Part shown: positions 46,355 to 59,271 of the stretch, one piece after another
How the letters are laid out: every line of letters begins with the position of its first letter
Numbering within the stretch: position 1 is the first letter of the stretch
Notes under the pieces: model-generated
What the model saw: only the letters and a program-made list of their open reading frames with translations
Told to the model about the DNA's origin: nothing
Database searches by the model: none
Assembly (NCBI GenBank): GCA_014529385.2
Contig: CM043957.1
Span: 86,250,881 to 86,312,880, forward strand
Direction of reading: 5' to 3'
From: Adiantum capillus-veneris
Lineage: Eukaryota; Streptophyta; Polypodiopsida; Polypodiales; Pteridaceae
DNA: 62,000 bases
Position numbers and translations under genes: made by a program

Positions 46355-48535
46355 TTGGTACGTGTTCTAGAATTTACCAAGGTTCTTTCAATTTTTATCA
46401 GGTCCAGCACAAGTATATGCCTTTATAGCTTGGATAGCCTCATTTCCAATAGAATTAAGGCAGCCAAGGGACTAGTCCTATACACACCAGGGACTCCACT
46501 TCTCCAAAGGCTGCACAACACACCAGTATCCAACACAATTAAACCCTTACTCAAACCTCCAAAAGGTAAGGAACAAATAAAGAAGATTACACACACACCA
46601 AGCAGCATGGCATCAACAAGTAAGAAACCAAGGCAATTCAGAGGATCTAAGGACTACGGAGATACTCCCAAGACACTTGAATACTCAAATTTTGAAGACC
46701 AGGTACACTCACTTACTACAAGAAATAATGGTTTGCTACATTTTGAACGCAATACTAGGATGCATGGGAGATTTATTCACATTTTGTTTTGTAACAAATA
46801 TATGGACTTTATCCCTAAAGTATTTTTTCAAACAATGATAAATGATTTTCACATCAACAAGGATTTGTCTAAAATGAGGATTTGTTTCGGTTGGAAATAT
46901 ACAAAAAACTTGAACCATACTCTTTACAGACCAACTTTGGTGTTTGCCAAGGAGTTTGATGAAACACAACCATGTGGATGCTTAACTCATAAGCGGTTCT
47001 CCAATTTTTTAGTTGACTTAGAACCCTTCAAAAAACATGTAATCACCACAAACCCTAACATAGCTAGACATAAATTTTCCAAGAATTTATCAAGAAAGGA
47101 TTAGATCACATCCCATTAGTACATGTAAACCCTACCTCAATAGTAAGAGAACTTCGCAAAGCATGGAAGACTTTATGTACCCTTTTAGGATATGAGGATA
47201 GTAAAGCTCATCACAATTACATCCAAAGTTTAGTTAATGAGGCCTATTTCCAAAAATTTCCTTTTCACACGCAAAACCAAACTCCATGGTATAAAAACAC
47301 AGACTTGATGGATGAAATTCAGTATATTTTACAATATTTATTTATTTGTGGACTAGATAAATCAGCACAAACTTTGATGTTCATATGTAAAAAACTCATT
47401 CAACTAGCACCACGAAGAAGATTAGAAACCCATGAGTTTTGTCTTCTCTCCTCAAATGAAGAAGAAATTTGTCAAGCCATAGGGTCTTATACCCAAGAAA
47501 TTGGGTTAGAAACACCATTGGAGTACTCTCTCCTGTATCTTATGGAAAATTTTAAAATTCACAAAATGGACTTTAGATGGATCTCTAATGCACATAATTG
47601 TGTATTTACTCCTGCTACAACTATAATCACTAAATTACTCAAAGGATTAATACAAGGATTTATAGAGTACACCGAAATTATACATAAATAGCTACACACT
47701 TTTCCTAGGACACAAACCAATGGGTATTGGATGATCAATAATCAATATGATTTTTTTATTAATCTACCAAAACATATCACAAACATTCATTCATTTGACA
47801 TAACAGCCTGTTATGAAGCTATCCCTCATAAAGGCGCACATGGAATACTTGAGGTACTTGACAACATTATTAGACTCATAAAAACTATGAAATATCATGG
47901 CTTTAAGAAATACCGCAAGGAGATTGTGCTTACCAAAAAGAAAAGTGAAGTAGTCTGGACATTTGAATACTTACACAATATTAATGAATTTGTGCTTGAC
48001 AATTGCTTTACAAAATTAGGCAAACATATTTATTGCCAAAAAAAAGGTATACCAATGGGATATAACTGCTCTCCATTATGGTGTAATTTATATTTGGCAT
48101 GCTGTTTGCTATTAGTCCCTTATTTCACAATGTCTAGACCACAAAAAACCCTTGTCCCATGAGGACCCCTTTACAATTTACCCTTTAGACATTATTGGGA
48201 TCAAAGCCACACACAAGGGAAACCAAGTCACATATTTAAATGCATATATTCAATTATGTGAACCAATAGAAGGGAGGTATGTTACATACACTAATGTTTC
48301 ATTTATTAATGCAGCCAGTAATCGGCCAAAAACGATGGCATATAATGTGTGCATATCACAAGTACTTCCCATATTGTACAATGCGTCCCAAGAGTCATAT
48401 GTTGTTACAAACTTAAATAAACTTGTTTCTATGTATGTAGAGAATGGTTTCAAAAAAGAGAGAATTGTTACATCTATTACCAACTACATTGAAGAAAAAA
48501 AAATCCTGGCATTAGATTTACTATCAATACAATAA
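46355..48535 (+). pseudogene. PLE-B reverse transcriptase module, lacking the YxDD motif
   Basis: A Lys/Ser/Thr-rich linker with TPSSMASTSKK (46600) is followed by CFGWKYTKNLNHTLY, the cysteine patch PCGCLTHKRF, FKKHVITTNPN, and GLDHIP after a stop near 47105. FRWISNAHNCVFT lies near 47575, motif A as FDITACYEAIPH (47795-47830), motif B as KGIPMGYNCSPLWCN (48045-48090), and the later VTYLNAYIQL block with a thumb ending GFKKERIVTSITNYI. Between LYLACC and FTIYPLD about 35 residues are missing compared with PLE-A, including YMDD, so this copy cannot be an active RT. No GIY-YIG endonuclease follows. Stops or shifts occur at 47102, 47689 and 48160. Confidence 0.78.
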
Positions 48536-48556
48536 GACATAGAATTGGTAGAGAAT

Positions 48557-48594
48557 AGGTCCACTTGGTGGTCTATCCTCCACCAAGTGTACCT
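48557..48594 (+). other. Hairpin just after the PLE-B stop codon
   Basis: CACTTGGTGG and CCACCAAGTG form a perfect 10-bp stem with an 8-nt loop, extended by 4 bp after one mismatch. It begins 22 nt after the stop. The sequence differs from PLE-A's hairpin, but the place is the same. Confidence 0.7.
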
Positions 48595-48614
48595 TTTCTC
48601 AAGGATGGGGGAGG

Positions 48615-50641
48615 GCCACACACACACACAGAGTATATTGGACATATGCCACATATAGATAACACCCCATGATATCACGCAAACCCACACACATACGCAC
48701 AAAATTTAGCACCATTTGTTTTTTATAAAAAATAACAGAAAAAGGACACGTGTTGATGACATGCCACCAGAGATCTACTAATCCTTTAACATGGCACAGG
48801 CAGCTACTTCAGTAACAGAAGAGTGATGGATGAGATTGGAGACAGAGTATGGCTCCAAGCAGGACACAATTGAAGTTTTTAATAAACAACAAGCGGAGCG
48901 GCTCTTTTTGTAAACATTTCCGCAATGGAACAGTTTTTTTTAATTTTTACTTTTTATTTTTAGTGGAAGTCAAACCCTTGAATAAACAAATCCCCATTAC
49001 CATTATCATTTGAGAAATTTGTGGGAATCCTAAATAGCAGGGTATTTTTAACACTCGATCAGTGGATACACTGGCCCAAGAGAAATACTTGCACATTCGG
49101 AGTTAATGCACAGATTACAATTTTTTAACAATACGCGATGAAGGAGAACTATATTAACTAGGCTTTCTTGTAGTAAATTCCAAAGAATACAGCTTTGCCC
49201 TTAGATTTTGTAACTCATCAAATAATGTACCTGATTTTTTTTTTTTAAGTCCCCAGTGTTCAAGGATAATAAATCTCTTTTTAAGTGGTGATAATTTGAT
49301 AAAGTCAAGTAAGCAATTGAAGCATATCTGCTTGGTGGTGCAACCTTCCTAGATAAGCAAAGTGGACAGCGTGGAGCATTAAAAGCATTGCATGCATACT
49401 ATGCCTATAAAGAGCAGCTTGCGCAAAGATTAGAAACGCATAACTGAATTGATTCTGTAGCGCACGCGCGCGCACACACACACACACACACAATAAGTTG
49501 AGTGATGGTAATTGCATACACATACTCACAAACACTAGTGATAGCATTCGGTACCTCTTGGCTGCGGAGAACGAACACTCACGGGCCACCATCAACAAAC
49601 GTAAGGGAAGCGATACACTTCCAAGCCTAGCAAGCACACGGCGGACTGGTTCGCAAGCCTTTGATGCAACACAGAAGGTAAATAGTTGGTCTTTTTTGGT
49701 TGCAAGGTTTATGGCTTCTAGATTACAAACATGCATACAATCATATGCATAAGGGCTTTTTACAATGTGCCATATGTTAACTACCATGAAATTGTTATGT
49801 TTACAAGTAGCCGAGAAAGAATAAGCGGCATTTACTTCCATTCACTAACATAATAGTATGCATCAAACCGTCTGGATACTATATTTTTTCCATAATAACA
49901 TAAAAGATTAGCTAAAGCAATATAAAGAATACACACGCAAGCTGTAGTAGAAAAAAGCATGGGAGTATTATGGTTTCTGCATACACACATATACATATAC
50001 ACAAGGGCTTACACACCGGGTGGGTCTGTACTACACATGAAGATGGATTTCATGCAAAACAACACAGTACCATGTATTCACAGACAAGCAATCATATGCA
50101 TAGTGTATCAAAAACATATAATCAACATACTATAACTAATACCATTTTTGATACAGTAACGAAGATGGAGGTTTTTCTTGGTGATAAATGTTCTTACAAA
50201 TACACAAATGATGACAGCAGGATCGGTTCAGGTACCAAGATACATATTGTTTTGATTACGTACATAAGTTCTCTATATATGCTGGCAAACACTTCATAGT
50301 TTTTTAGAAATAGCACTGTATGATCTTTGAAGCATTAATAGTGGTATTGATTAGGATATAGCATCTGGACTATGAAAAACTCCTATGAGGATAAAAGATA
50401 CAATGAATACTTATGGTTGTTTTTTTTAAAAAAGAGTAATGTTACAAAGGAAATGGTGCCGAAATTTTTACAAGTTAGGAAGTAAGTATATAGCATCACA
50501 ATGTAGTAACACTTTAGTTGTTTTTTCAAAATAAACACTTAGGTATATATACCATAGTAGTAAATATTTGGAAACATAAAAGATATATGCATATGCTCAT
50601 AAAATACTTACAAAGAGGGGCAAAAGATGGAGCTCTAACAT
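48615..50641 (+). repeat. Right 2-kb direct repeat (pseudo-LTR) of PLE-B
   Basis: It starts with a CA tract right after the 3' hairpin region and matches the left copy to GATGGAGCTCTAACAT. After 50641 the flanks differ. GGTGTTGCAC before the left copy and GGTTTTGGCAC after the right copy could be a decayed target duplication, but this is weak. Confidence 0.75.
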
Positions 50642-51410
50642 GGTTTTGGCACCGTTCTAGCGACTCAGCGACCTCGACACCTTTGACCCAGTTGATGAGC
50701 TAGCTCACGATGGCTAGCAGCTTTGTCCGATGGTGAAGGCACGGCACACGCACCGAACTTGACTATGATTTTTCCCACGACATCTTTTGAGCACTCATAG
50801 CTCAAAAAATGCTTCCATTCGGTGATGAAAGACGACACCAACTTCGTTGACGATCTACTAGGAACGTTTTCTTATCGTGCACAGGCAAGGTACTTTTGTC
50901 ATAGATGAGTGACACTGGCACCCCCATCAAGCACTCTTGGTGGCTATTCAACTAGCACATTTTTGTCCGGCGATGGAAATCGGCATATATCGACACCAAC
51001 ACACAAGTTCACGGGTCTTTTGAGCCCGTTTACACACAATTTCTCTAGGTTTCTAGACACATATAGATACAAGTCTTTTTAGACTATTTTGGCAGTCATC
51101 GATAGTAGTTTCTGTATGGATAGATGTGTTGCATGTTTGCTTTAGCACGCCATAGTGCTATTGAGCTCTTTTGAGAGCAGATACCCTGCGGGGATCACTT
51201 TTACTGCATACAGCAGTTCTTGGTGCGTATTTGAGCCCAGTGTCTCATGTACATTGAGTTGCGGACATTGCCTATTGTACTACGTGTGGAGCTATTTTTT
51301 GGCTCTTTTGGAAATTTTACAGGTCGTTTCTGAGACTTGCACCGAAAGATCCCTTTCTAAGACTCTAGCTAGTCATTTTGTGTCTGCTTTAGCCTTTGGA
51401 GGGTCCATAG
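50642..51410 (+). other. Probable leader of the outer Copia, middle part
   Basis: Non-coding, no motif recognised. It lies between PLE-B and Copia 2, and its continuation appears to be at 53763. Assignment is by position only. Confidence 0.35.
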
Positions 51411-53762
51411 TGTTGGGATAAAGGCGCTACACCTTTGCCCGGGGCCGAACATCCAATGTTCGGCCGACCGCCCACTGTGTACACACACTTCCTTATTCTT
51501 TTTGTACATAAGAATAAGGAGAATCTCACTCATACACTAAGTTTCTTCCTAAGGTTGCTCCACCCACATGGTCTCTTGCTTCTCCCCTTCCCTGCATGCA
51601 TCACATCGCACATGCACGCATCCACACATGCGCACTCACAAGTGGTATTAGAGTTTTGGTGATGCGCATGCAACGGCTTCCCAACAAGATGGAAGCGACA
51701 TAGGAGTGAGGATTTCCTATGCTTGTGTGGCTACAAACAAGCAGTCACAAGTTTCACAGGTTTTTGCATATTTTTGCAGGTAGTTTCTCTTGTGGGATGC
51801 GTTTTGAGCTAGTTTGCTCTCTACTTGCGTATATGGTTATGCGCTTTACACTCGGTTAGTAGTTTATCCTAGTTTATGATTGCAAAGTTTGCAGATTGTG
51901 GAGTTGGTTTTATGTATATATGAACGTCGATTTTGATGCAATTGATCATGCTTTTGAGCACTGTGTAGTGGTCGAGTTACCTCCACTTTGCCATTTTCGC
52001 ATGGCATATGGTTGAGATTATACTTGAGGTTTTGGTCAGTGTATAGGGGAAATTCTGTCAGATTTTTCCAAGATTTCTTGCCATACTTTGGTTCTTAGCC
52101 ATTCACTTATGGTTGCAAATATGTGTGACAATGTAGAGTACACTACGGTGACTTTAGAAGGACGGCGGTCTCGTTCTTGTTAATACTTGCGTTGTTGGCA
52201 TTGCGGTCACATAGGGCACATTACACGCCATTGTTTCAAACGTATGAGGCAGTAGCGAAGATGTATACGTAGTGCAGACACAACTTTGACACAGATTAGA
52301 GAGGCAATTCCAGTGGAAGTCTATGCCGGTGACGGTAATGTCATGCTTGCCTCAAGTGTACCTCTTGCAGGTTTGTCTATGAATAGCACACTTTCTCCAG
52401 AGTGGTTACTAGATAGCAATGCTTCTCTCCACGTTACACCATGTTGTGAGTGGTTAAGCACATTTTCTAGTGGAAGACTTGGTTGTGTGCACTTGGCTTA
52501 TGGTTCGGCGTTTGACATAGAGGGTGCAGGAGATGTTTGTTTGTCCTTTCCCAGCGGTGTCCCATATATGCTACGACATGTGCACTATGTTCCTCAGCTG
52601 AGACAGATTTGATCTCAATGAGATAGTTGGAAGCTTTTGGTTGTTAGGTACTACTTAGAGAGCAGTGTTTCTAGATGCATTACGGTTCATTAGTGATTAC
52701 CAGAGGAGCCCGCAGCGTCCTGGTATATCCTATGCATGTTTCTGAGGTTTGAGCCGACGTAGTCTTGATTTTGTTGTTGGCATGCTTTGAGTGAGAGACG
52801 AGATATGTCTCTTTTGAAGGTGAGCTCCACCATGCTCATGAGAAAGAGCATTTAGCTGTGTAGAATGTACTAATAGACTCTGTAGAGATAGAGATAGAGC
52901 GGCAGTGCTCTAGTGAAACACAGCAGGTGTTGTCAGCCTTTGTGCAGGCAGATGTATAGCAGGTCTGCTCCCTAGAGTCATAGACTGAGCTGACAAATAT
53001 GGAGTTTTTTTATATGCTCCTGTTAGAGGCTGATGAATTGGTGCTAGGACGCACATTTTTGCCTATGGGGGTGAGAGGGACGTAGCTTCCCCAGTTTCGA
53101 TGACACATCCATATATGATGGGTGGTCCTAATGATGAAGTGATTGCAGATAGCGCAAAGGAGGCAAGTACAGCCAAGTTTGTGCAGATTTTGTCAGCCTT
53201 CGGGCATCTCATGTTCGGTTTGTAAGTGTCAAGGCCTGATCTAGCAGCTGCAGTGGGAGCATTTGCAGCAGGGATAGTCAGCCGTACGGTGACTAACACA
53301 ATCATGATGCTTTGTGGAGCTTTGTGGACCATACAGAGTTGTCTGAGGGATTTACATGCAAGCTCTAGCATGGGTATACACACTTGCCTACCACCAGCGC
53401 CGATATGACTGAGTGTAGATCGACAGAGTGAGCCAATGGACATAGGTTGAGAAAGTCTCACCTAGTTTCTTTGTACATACTAGTGGTTTAGCTAGTAGGT
53501 CTCACTTGTCGGTGCATCTCCTTTAAGTGGAATATTGTTGGGGTAAAGGCACTACGCCTTTTCCCGGGGCCGAATATCTGGTGTTCGATCGTCCGCCCAC
53601 TGTGTATACACACTTCCTTATTCTTTCTATACATAAAAATAAGGAGCACCTCACTCATACACTGAGTTTCCTTCTGAGGTTGCTCCACCCAGGCGCTCTC
53701 TTGCTTCTCCACTTCCATGCATCGCACACGCACTCATGTATCCGTACACACGCGCACTCACA
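51411..53762 (+). mobile_element. Copia element 2, internally deleted
   Basis: LTRs 51411-51640 (230 bp) and 53536-53762 (227 bp) share TGTTGGG ... ACTCACA. The primer site AGTGGTATTAGAG follows the left LTR, and the purine tract TTTAAGTGGAATA precedes the right one. The flanks CATAG and GATAG are a target duplication with one mismatch. Only about 1.9 kb of interior remains, so it is non-autonomous. Confidence 0.9.
52170..53450 (+). pseudogene. Copia 2 remnants of gag, protease and RT/RNase H
   Basis: A zinc knuckle CWHCGHIGHITRHC (about 52195-52240) is followed by a protease-like stretch with LLDSNASLHVTP, where DSG has become DSN, and FDIEGAGDVCLSF. RT/RNase H joining sequence appears at about 53150-53400 (FGHLMFGL, SRPDLAAAVGAF). 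Integrase and most of RT are deleted. Stops are frequent. Confidence 0.75.
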
Positions 53763-54158
53763 GATAGCGTGAGGTTTTCTTTGCGCTGGGGTAGTCTCAA
53801 TTGTTGAGATACCTTCGATGATACAGGTAGCTAGAGTTTCCCTCTTACGGTACCCTTGCCATAGGATATGTATCTCAATGGTTTCTTATGCTTTTGATGC
53901 CGAGTTGGCGGTCACAAGACCGTGATAGTGTCAATTTTTTGATGCCCAGTTAGTGCAGTTGGCACATTCTATGCATTTTTTGAGTTTATTTTTGACTCCT
54001 CATACAAAGAAGACTCTGCTTGCGAGTTGTGACTTTCATTGTTGGCACTTTTGAGCCTACTTTGGTTGAGATTTTGCTCCTGATACAAAGGTTACTCTAC
54101 TCAAACTTCTACAGCTTCTCGCCATAGTTTGACACCTCTCAAGCCCTCTTATGAGTGA
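53763..54158 (+). other. Leader of the outer Copia, last part
   Basis: Untranslated sequence before the gag ATG at 54159. No other signal. Confidence 0.45.
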
Positions 54159-56025
54159 TGGCTTCTTCTTCAAAAAAGGGGAATATTATATCCGCAAGTT
54201 TGATGGTAGCAACTTCACCATGTGAAAAGAGCACATGTTCAAGGACGTTTTGACTAACAAAGATCTATCAAAACCGTTGAAAGAGCGTGCAAAGGGTGAT
54301 GGCTATATGCAAGCTTAGTGGGAGCTTTTGGATACAAAATCCATGGCTACGATATGTCTACATCTAGCCGAGTCAGTGTTCTTCACTATCATAGGGAAGA
54401 CAACAGCTAAAGCTCTATGAGGTAGCTTATGTTCAGCGTGGGAGAGAAAAAGTGCATCCAACAAATTTTTTCTCATGAAAAATCTTATGAAGCTCAACAT
54501 GAAAGAAGGTAGCATAGTTTCTGGACACTTAAATGAGTTCAACTCATTGTTCATTCAATTGACATCTTAGGGCTTTAGTGAGTTTGACGACGAACTCAAG
54601 TCTATTTTCCTATTAAGCTTTGTACCCAGTTCATGGGGCATAGTTTTCACAGCCATTAGCAATTCAGCTCCAAATGGCAAGTTAGTGTTCAATGTTCAAT
54701 GATTTCACAAGTGCTTTGCTCACTGAGGAGATTAGACGTCAATCTCTTGATGCGAGTGGGCATGGTGATGCGTATGTGGCTAGTGGCAATCATGACAATC
54801 AAAGGCAACGTGGTTGCAGCCGTGGTCGTTCTGAAGATAGCACGCAAGGTTGTAGCAAGAGTCACATCAAAGACATGAGAAATGTTGAGTGTTACTATTG
54901 CCATAAAAGGAGACACTTGAAGAAAGATTGTCACACAATGCAGCGTGATAAGGGCAAAGAGAAAGCGAAGTCTGACAAACCCAAAAGCAGCGTGAAAATT
55001 GAAGAGATTAATGTGGTTGAGTATCCAGCCATTGAGACAATTTTTGACGTGCCAAATGATGTGTTGATTTTCACATCAAATTTGAGTCCTTATGCATTGT
55101 TATCTCTTGACGAGTGTTATGCACAAAATTGGATTGTGGACTCGAGTGCTAGCTTTCATGTGACTCTTCACAAGGAGTGGTTTTCTACATATACTTCCAC
55201 ACATGGCACGAAAGCTAGGTAATTCTTATGAGCTTGATATATGCGGCGGTGTCGACAGTATCCATTTTTCTATGCGTAATGGCACTGAGTTTATGCTATA
55301 CAATGTCAAACATGTACCCAAATGGACAAAGAGTTTGATGTCAATTGGGATAGTTGGATGATTTGGGTTACACTCGTATTTTATCATGGTTCTTGGATTA
55401 TTAAGAAGGGAAATCTCTTCTTTCTTAAAGGCCAAAATTCCGGCTCATTGTACTCATTGTATGTCTCTTCCGTGAAAGAGAACTCCATTTGTGTAACCGA
55501 GTTGCCGTCTATAGAGTTGTGGCATAGCCGGCTAGGACATATGAGTCAAAAGGGAATGAAAGTATTGCAACATTCTAGTTATGTCTCTCTGTTAGATTAC
55601 TCTAACTTCTCTTTATGTAAGCATTGTATATATGGAAAACAGACTAGGTTGGCATCAGTGCCTTTGGACAAGGAGTTAGGGAGTCCGCTAGATCTTGTTC
55701 ATAGTGACTTGTGCGGACCTATTCCAGTAAAGTATCTAGGGGGAACATTATACTTCCTAACATTCATAGATGACTCTACTAGAAAAATGTGGGTTTATCT
55801 CTTGAAGCAGAAGAGCAACCTCTTAGTGTCTTTCAGAATTTCTTAGCATTGGTAAAGAACCAATCAGACAAAAAGCTTAAAGCTTTGCGTAGTGACAATG
55901 GAGGCGAGTACATCTCCTCAGAGTTCAAGGACTTTTGCAGTAAAGAGGAATTAGAAGACAATTTACCATGCCATACATACCCGCCCAGAATGGTGTGGCT
56001 AAGAGAATGAATAGAACCATTCAGG
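54159..56025 (+). pseudogene. Outer Copia gag, protease and integrase (first half of pol)
   Basis: The start is MASSSKKG, then YYIRKFDGSNFT one frame over. A gag body with LHLAESVFF, KLNMKEGS and FLLSFVPSSW follows. Then come a zinc knuckle CYYCHKRRHLKKDC (about 54892-54933), a protease in which DSG has become DSS (IVDSSASFHV, 55133), and integrase with LWHSRLGHMSQKG, CIYGKQT, DLCGPIPV and RSDNGGEY. It stops inside integrase at NRTIQ, where Copia 3 is inserted. It is related to Copia 1 but clearly diverged. Frameshifts lie near 54180, 54690, 55220 and 55850. Confidence 0.88.
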
Positions 56026-58549
56026 TGTTACCATATACATGTCGTAGTGATGTGTGTGAACACACTAGGACCACTGGGGCATTTTTTCCCTCTTTAGGAG
56101 GTTTTTTCCCCCATGCATTGTATATACGCCCATCACTCTAGGGCTATCTATCTTTCCATTGCACACTAAGTAATACACTCTCAGTTGTGTGCCTTGAGCT
56201 TCCTTCATCTTCTCCAAGCTATGTGTGTTTTCCTGCAACCCTAATTCCAACAATGATATCAGATCTCAGATTTTTTATTTGGGCTCATTTCGGCCTCTAT
56301 TTCCACTATAGCCAGGTCTGCACAGGCAATTTTGTCATTTTGTGCAGAATTTTTGTCAGTGTCAATTATTGCATAACAGGTCCCATACACTCTATTGCAG
56401 GTTTTGATATATAGCATGTGCTGGTCTCACTCGGTTTCTCCTCATTTTGGACAGTTTTCACATCAAGTGCCGACCTTTTCCATGGCTGACAACAACACAG
56501 ATGTGTTCAAGATGTTTGCTGCTGAGGATAGATTGGATGGGGACAATTACCCTATGTGGGCTTACATGATGCAACATGTTCTTGTGTTGAAGGGCATCTG
56601 GAATATTCTGCAAAGCATTGATATGCGTCGTGGTTCTAAGGATGTAGGCTATGTTGAGGATGTTGCAGGTCTTACTGCAAGAATTGTTGCTATTAGAGTT
56701 GTTTTGCCTACGGTAGAACAAGCTCGTTGGGATGTAAAGGATGCACAAGCTCATGCGTTGATTGCGTTGTCTATGAAGTGCACCATTACTCCTCACATTT
56801 GTTCAGCAAAATTTGCAAAACAGGCTTGGGATATTCTAGCAGGTCTTTATGCAAGCTGCAATGAGGCTAAAATTGCTCGTTACGCAAAGAGCTGGAATCG
56901 AAGATTATGCATGAGGAAGATGATATGGACGCTTTCCTTGCTGGTGTCAAGGATATCAATGAGCAACTTATTTCTGCAAGTGATGTCATTTCAGACAGTT
57001 CCCTTGTGCAGACTGTTCTTGTTGCCTTACCAGATTCTTACCAGACTTTTGCTAGTACTTGGAGACTTATGACCCAAGAAAACCCTGAAGTTGTCAAGTT
57101 TGATGCATTATGCACATTGCTGCTGCAAGAGTCACTTTCCAAAAAAAACAGGACTAGGCAGCGTGCAATTGAACAGGCTTTTATTGCTTCTCAAAGAAAG
57201 GGTGGTAACAACAATGCAACCACTTCTTATGGTTCTGCTGTGAGTGGCAAAACTTTTGTTGCTAATGCTTCTGTTGGCAGCAATTCATCTAGAAATTCTA
57301 ATGATAAGGGCAAAAAGAAGATGTTTTGCCATTATTGTAAAGCTAACAATCACTTGATCAAGCAGTATCCTAAGTTGAAGGTCAAAGAGGCTAAGAAGAA
57401 AGAGGGTGGTTCCACTACAAATGTTGGTTCCACTACAAATGCAGCCATTGTTGAGTCTTCTATGAAAGGAGACTGTGATGCTGATGTTGATGCAGAATGG
57501 GCTTTTAGTGCAGAGTGCACTTAGAATCCTACTGTCCATGATGCATGCATGTCAGCTGCTGCAGATTCACATGTGTGGTATTTCGACAGTGGTGATACAA
57601 AGCACATTACCTCACATCGTGAATTGTTCACCTCTCTCGAGCCTATCCCTCATGGGAATTCAGTCACTTGTGCCAACAATGCCTTTTATCCAGTTCAGGG
57701 AGTTGGAAAGATTGTGCTTGCTGCTACAAATGGCATTTCCTTCACACTTGTTGATGCACTTTATGTACATGGGATCAAAAAGAATCTTTCGTCTGTATCC
57801 GCACTTGCTAGACTTGGACTTGTAGTCAAATTTGTGGATGACAGATGTGAAGTTCATGATCTGAGTTTTGGTGATGAATTGTTGCATCTGGCCTTTTGTG
57901 TCGTGGGCTGTATAAGCTCACTTTGTATGACAAGTGTGGACAAAATTTTGCAAAGGCAGTTGCAAATTCAAGTGCTATTTCAGATGCAAAACTTTGGCAT
58001 GCACGTTTTGGTCATCTGAATTTTTCTAGTTTGTTGCGTTTGCAGAAATCTTATATGGTTGCTTTTTTGCCGCCTCTTAAAGCACCTATCAAACATGTTT
58101 GTGAAGGCTGTATTTTGGGTAAAATGCAGCATTCTAAGTTTCCAAAGGATGGTTCAGTTAGGGCCACATGCAGGCTGCAACTTGTGCATAGTGATGTTTG
58201 TGGGCCCATGCAAACTCCATCCTTGGGAAATTACCTATACTCCGTGATTTTCATTGATGATTACTCCAGGCATGCATGGGTATTTTCGCTTAAAGAGAAG
58301 TCCGAAGTTTTTATGTGCTTCAAACAATTTCTAGCTATGGCTGAAAATGTCTAAAAATGTACTATGGGCACCCTCCGTTCCGATCAAGGGGGAGAGTATA
58401 TGTCTCATGAATTTAATGCACTTCTGGCTAGTCATGGGATAAAACACCAATGTATAGTGCCTTATACGCCTCAGCAAAATGGTGTTGCTGAGAGGAAAAA
58501 CAGTTCATTTACGGAAAATGGCACAATGTATGGTCAAAAGTCAAGGTTG

Positions 58550-58816
58550 AAAGCAAGGGATGGTGGTACAAAAAAAGGACCAATTTTTTTTCGACCTTAT
58601 TGGTACCACTGAAAAAGTGGGGACTGGTAAAATTTTTGTAGTTTGTGTCAAAACTTATCCGACATTCTACCTCTTTTAAAGACGTATCCAATGATATATA
58701 ATATGATAAATAATTTCTTTTATGACTTAGATAAATCGCATTGCAAAGATTTGTCAAAGTACCATCAAAAGGTATTGTCAAGGACAACCATTTTTGTACC
58801 ACCATCCCTTGCTTTT
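58550..58816. mobile_element. MITE-like TIR element inside Copia 3 integrase
   Basis: The ends are inverted repeats: AAAGCAAGGGATGGTGGTAC at the left, and GTACCACCATCCCTTGCTTT at the right. The interior is AT-rich and non-coding. Integrase coding resumes directly after it (PQDFPHSFWLEA). TTG at the left and TTA at the right are a possible 3-bp duplication. The superfamily is not settled. Confidence 0.85.
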
Positions 58817-59231
58817 AGCCTCAAGATTTTCCGCATTCTTTTTGGCTTGAGGCCATCATGTGTGCGACTTATGTACTTAACAGGTGTCCTACAAAAGCTT
58901 TGCAGTGTATTACTCCATATGAAGCATGGCATGATAGAAAGCCTTCTATTGCGCACATACATGTTTTTGGCTATTTGGCATATGCTTTGGTGCCACAAAC
59001 ACAATGCATAAAATTGGATGATAAGGATGTCAAATATATTTTTGTTGGTTATAAGCCTCGCGGTTTTGTGAAAAAAGGACAAGAGGACAAAGTGTGCAGA
59101 TGTAAGAAGGCTTTGTATGGGTTGAATCAATCTCCTCCTGCTTGGTATGAGAAGGCTAACACTCATTTGGTCAAACGAGGCTTTCGTAACAATCCAAAAG
59201 AAAGCACATTGTATGTAAAGCATGAGGGTGG

Positions 59232-59271
59232 TTCTTTTTGTAGATGATTTGTTCTTTATGTAGATGATTTG
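59232..59271 (+). repeat. 20-bp tandem duplication at the RT active site
   Basis: TTCTTTTTGTAGATGATTTG is followed by TTCTTTATGTAGATGATTTG, duplicating the bases that encode the YVDD box but shifting frame. Confidence 0.9.

Larger units (their letters stand above)
45003..46440 (+). pseudogene. PLE-B ORF1-like module, degraded
   Basis: Fragments in several frames match PLE-A ORF1. They are CNRPYLHRRAN near 45150 (RTRPFLTRKA in PLE-A), SLTRLGYGIEED near 45650, and a helical stretch ILEEFGTFLAKLPI near 45955. LLCNIPTDIVEQCKTLAL follows near 46043, then CQCKRVDPNSNCSSSIIWFD near 46290 (CKCAYRFLDPKASCESSITWFD in PLE-A). No named domain is recognised. An 87-bp tandem duplication and a probable solo LTR interrupt it. 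Confidence 0.6.
44936..48535 (+). mobile_element. PLE-B, body of a second endonuclease-less Penelope-like element
   Basis: The ORF1-like and RT modules lie between two 2-kb direct repeats, in the same order as PLE-A but with deep protein divergence, so the two are different families or old lineages. Coding frames are broken many times. The body begins after GATGGAGCTCTAACAT and ends at the RT stop, followed by a hairpin and CA tract. Confidence 0.75.

Noticed and set aside
42841-50641. Telomeric repeats at PLE junctions
   Set aside because: Endonuclease-less PLEs can attach to telomeres, but only isolated TTTAGGG-like words occur and no array is present.
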